A stretch of DNA of 7,666 nucleotides from CBDUBU01 sp965365465 (GTDB taxonomy: Bacteria; Bacteroidota; Rhodothermia; Rhodothermales; DASSAV01), in assembly GCA_965365465.1 (NCBI GenBank), contig CBDUBU010000196.1:1-7666 (forward strand), written 5' to 3'. Every line of letters begins with the position of its first letter. Position 1 is the stretch's first letter. The notes under the pieces were generated by a model. That model made no database searches, was not told the origin of the DNA, and saw only the letters and a list, made by a program, of their open reading frames with translations. The translations under genes were made by a program, and so were the position numbers. Positions 6,708 through 7,666 of this stretch are shown piece by piece.

Positions 6708-7666
6708 TCACCGGTCGAGTTTGAGGAACCGGGCGTTGATGGAAACAATCACCGTGCTGGCTGACATGAATACGGCTCCTACCGCCGGGCCGAGCAGCAG
6801 GCCGAGGCTGTAGAGGACGCCGGCCGCGAGCGGGATGGCGACGATGTTGTAGCCGGCGGCCCACCATAGATTCTGGATCATCTTCCGGTAGGTCGATCGT
6901 GAGAGTTTGAGAATGGCGGCTACGTCCTCCGGGTTGCTGCGCACGAGCACGATGTCCGCCGTCTCAACAGCCACGTCCGTACCGGCTCCGATGGCGATGC
7001 CCACGTCGGCCTGCGCCAGCGCAGGCGCGTCGTTGACGCCGTCGCCCGTCATGGCAACTTTCAGCCCCCGCGCCTGCACCTCTCTGACCTTCTCGGCTTT
7101 CTGCTGCGGCAGCACTTCGGCAAAGTACTCGTCCAGCCCGGTCTCCCGGCTCACCCAGGCGGCCACCTTCCGGTTGTCGCCGGTAAGCATCATCGTCTGG
7201 ACACCCATTTCCCTGAGGACGGCGATGGCGCGCTTCGATTCGGGCCGGATGACGTCAGCCAGCGCAACGGCTCCCGCCAGATCGCCGTCGATCAGGACAA
7301 AAACAACCGTCTTGCCTTGCTCCGAGAGTTCTTCGTAGCGCGGATCGCTGAAGGAGAAGTTGTGTTCTTTGAGATAACCCGGGCTGACGATCTTCACGTC
7401 CCGGCCCTCGACAAGCCCCTCGGCCCCCTTGCCGGGTATGGCATTAAAGTTCTCGACAGCTGGAGGGCGCTCAACCGCAGCCGCGATGCCCTGCGCAATG
7501 GGGTGTTCCGAGTGCGCCTCTACGGCTGCCGCGTAATGCAGCAGCGCGTCTTCAGTCACGGCATCAGCAAAAAGCAGGGTGTCGGTCACGCCGAAACGGC
7601 CCTCGGCGAGCGTGCCGGTTTTGTCAAAGAGGACCGCCTGCAGGTTACGCGCTGCCTCGAAAGCTG
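6708..7666 (-). CDS. copB: P1B-3 (CopB-type) copper-transporting P-type ATPase, C-terminal part
   Basis: The C-terminal 318 residues of a heavy-metal P-type ATPase; the N-terminus lies beyond the window. Numbering from the first full codon (7664), the fragment shows the phosphorylation motif DKTGT (D14), the P1B-specific HP dipeptide in SEHP (H54), LTGDN (D163) and the hinge GDGVNDAP (D208, D212). Two final transmembrane segments follow. TM7 reads N-X5-GYN-X4-P (N265, Y272, N273, P278). TM8 reads P-X6-MSAST-X5-NA (P293, M300, S301, S303, T304, N310). As I recall the published P1B classification, MSXST with NA in TM8 marks subgroup 3 (CopB, with CPH in TM6) rather than the CopA form MXXSS. The protein ends right after TM8. 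The GTG at 7589 is internal, not a start. It exports copper (or silver) across the inner membrane. Whether the TM6 motif is CPH cannot be seen here. Confidence 0.95.
   Translation of the reverse strand, partial: AFEAARNLQAVLFDKTGTLAEGRFGVTDTLLFADAVTEDALLHYAAAVEAHSEHPIAQGIAAAVERPPAVENFNAIPGKGAEGLVEGRDVKIVSPGYLKEHNFSFSDPRYEELSEQGKTVVFVLIDGDLAGAVALADVIRPESKRAIAVLREMGVQTMMLTGDNRKVAAWVSRETGLDEYFAEVLPQQKAEKVREVQARGLKVAMTGDGVNDAPALAQADVGIAIGAGTDVAVETADIVLVRSNPEDVAAILKLSRSTYRKMIQNLWWAAGYNIVAIPLAAGVLYSLGLLLGPAVGAVFMSASTVIVSINARFLKLDR

Noticed and set aside
6610..6867. Minus-strand frame (85 codons) overlapping the ATPase 3' end.
   Set aside because: It is a shifted-frame shadow of the conserved TM7-TM8 coding sequence, with no recognisable features.
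6708..7589. GTG at 7589 as a start for a short, separate ATPase domain protein.
   Set aside because: The frame continues upstream without a stop and encodes DKTGT right before it, so the GTG is an internal Val codon of a full-length pump.
1..7666. Mobile element, CRISPR array, tRNA or rRNA.
   Set aside because: No transposase, long terminal inverted repeat, regularly spaced repeat array or RNA-gene structure was seen on either strand.

Overview
The window is a copper/silver (monovalent heavy-metal) efflux locus. Every supported gene lies on the minus strand, so transcription runs from high to low coordinates. In transcriptional order it holds: the 3' part of a copper-transporting P-type ATPase of the P1B-3 (CopB) type (window edge to 6708); a 183-nt intergenic region with a weak terminator and a regulatory region; a small secreted Cys/Met/His-rich protein (6524-6081); a TolC-like outer-membrane factor, cusC (5994-4591); a periplasmic adaptor, cusB (4585-2873), with an N-terminal heavy-metal-binding domain and an unusual C-terminal cupredoxin-like domain; and a heavy-metal RND pump, cusA (2818 to the window edge), cut off about 100 residues before its expected C-terminus.

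Together the genes describe two-step export. The P1B-3 ATPase acts at the inner membrane. The CusA trimer, CusB hexamer and CusC trimer would form a channel expelling Cu(I)/Ag(I) across the envelope. The small Cys-rich protein and the metal-binding extensions on CusB are probably periplasmic metal-binding or sensing parts. Spacing (86, 5 and 54 nt) suggests that the small gene, cusC, cusB and cusA form one operon. The ATPase appears to be a separate upstream transcript.

The most interesting non-coding signal is upstream of the small gene: three CTTAAR hexamers spaced exactly 11 bp apart, the geometry expected for tandem binding of an OmpR/PhoB-family response regulator. They overlap a sequence matching the Bacteroidota -7 promoter element (TAnnTTTG).

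Organism: a Gram-negative bacterium, since an outer-membrane factor is present. The DNA is GC-rich. Clear Shine-Dalgarno sequences are missing before the main genes, the promoter element looks Bacteroidota-like, and the CusB has a CPxCGM metal-binding domain. This best fits a GC-rich member of the Bacteroidota/Rhodothermota, but that is inference from weak signals. No tRNA, rRNA, CRISPR array or insertion sequence was seen, and no stretch over 300 nt lacks a gene. The long plus-strand open frames are antisense shadows.
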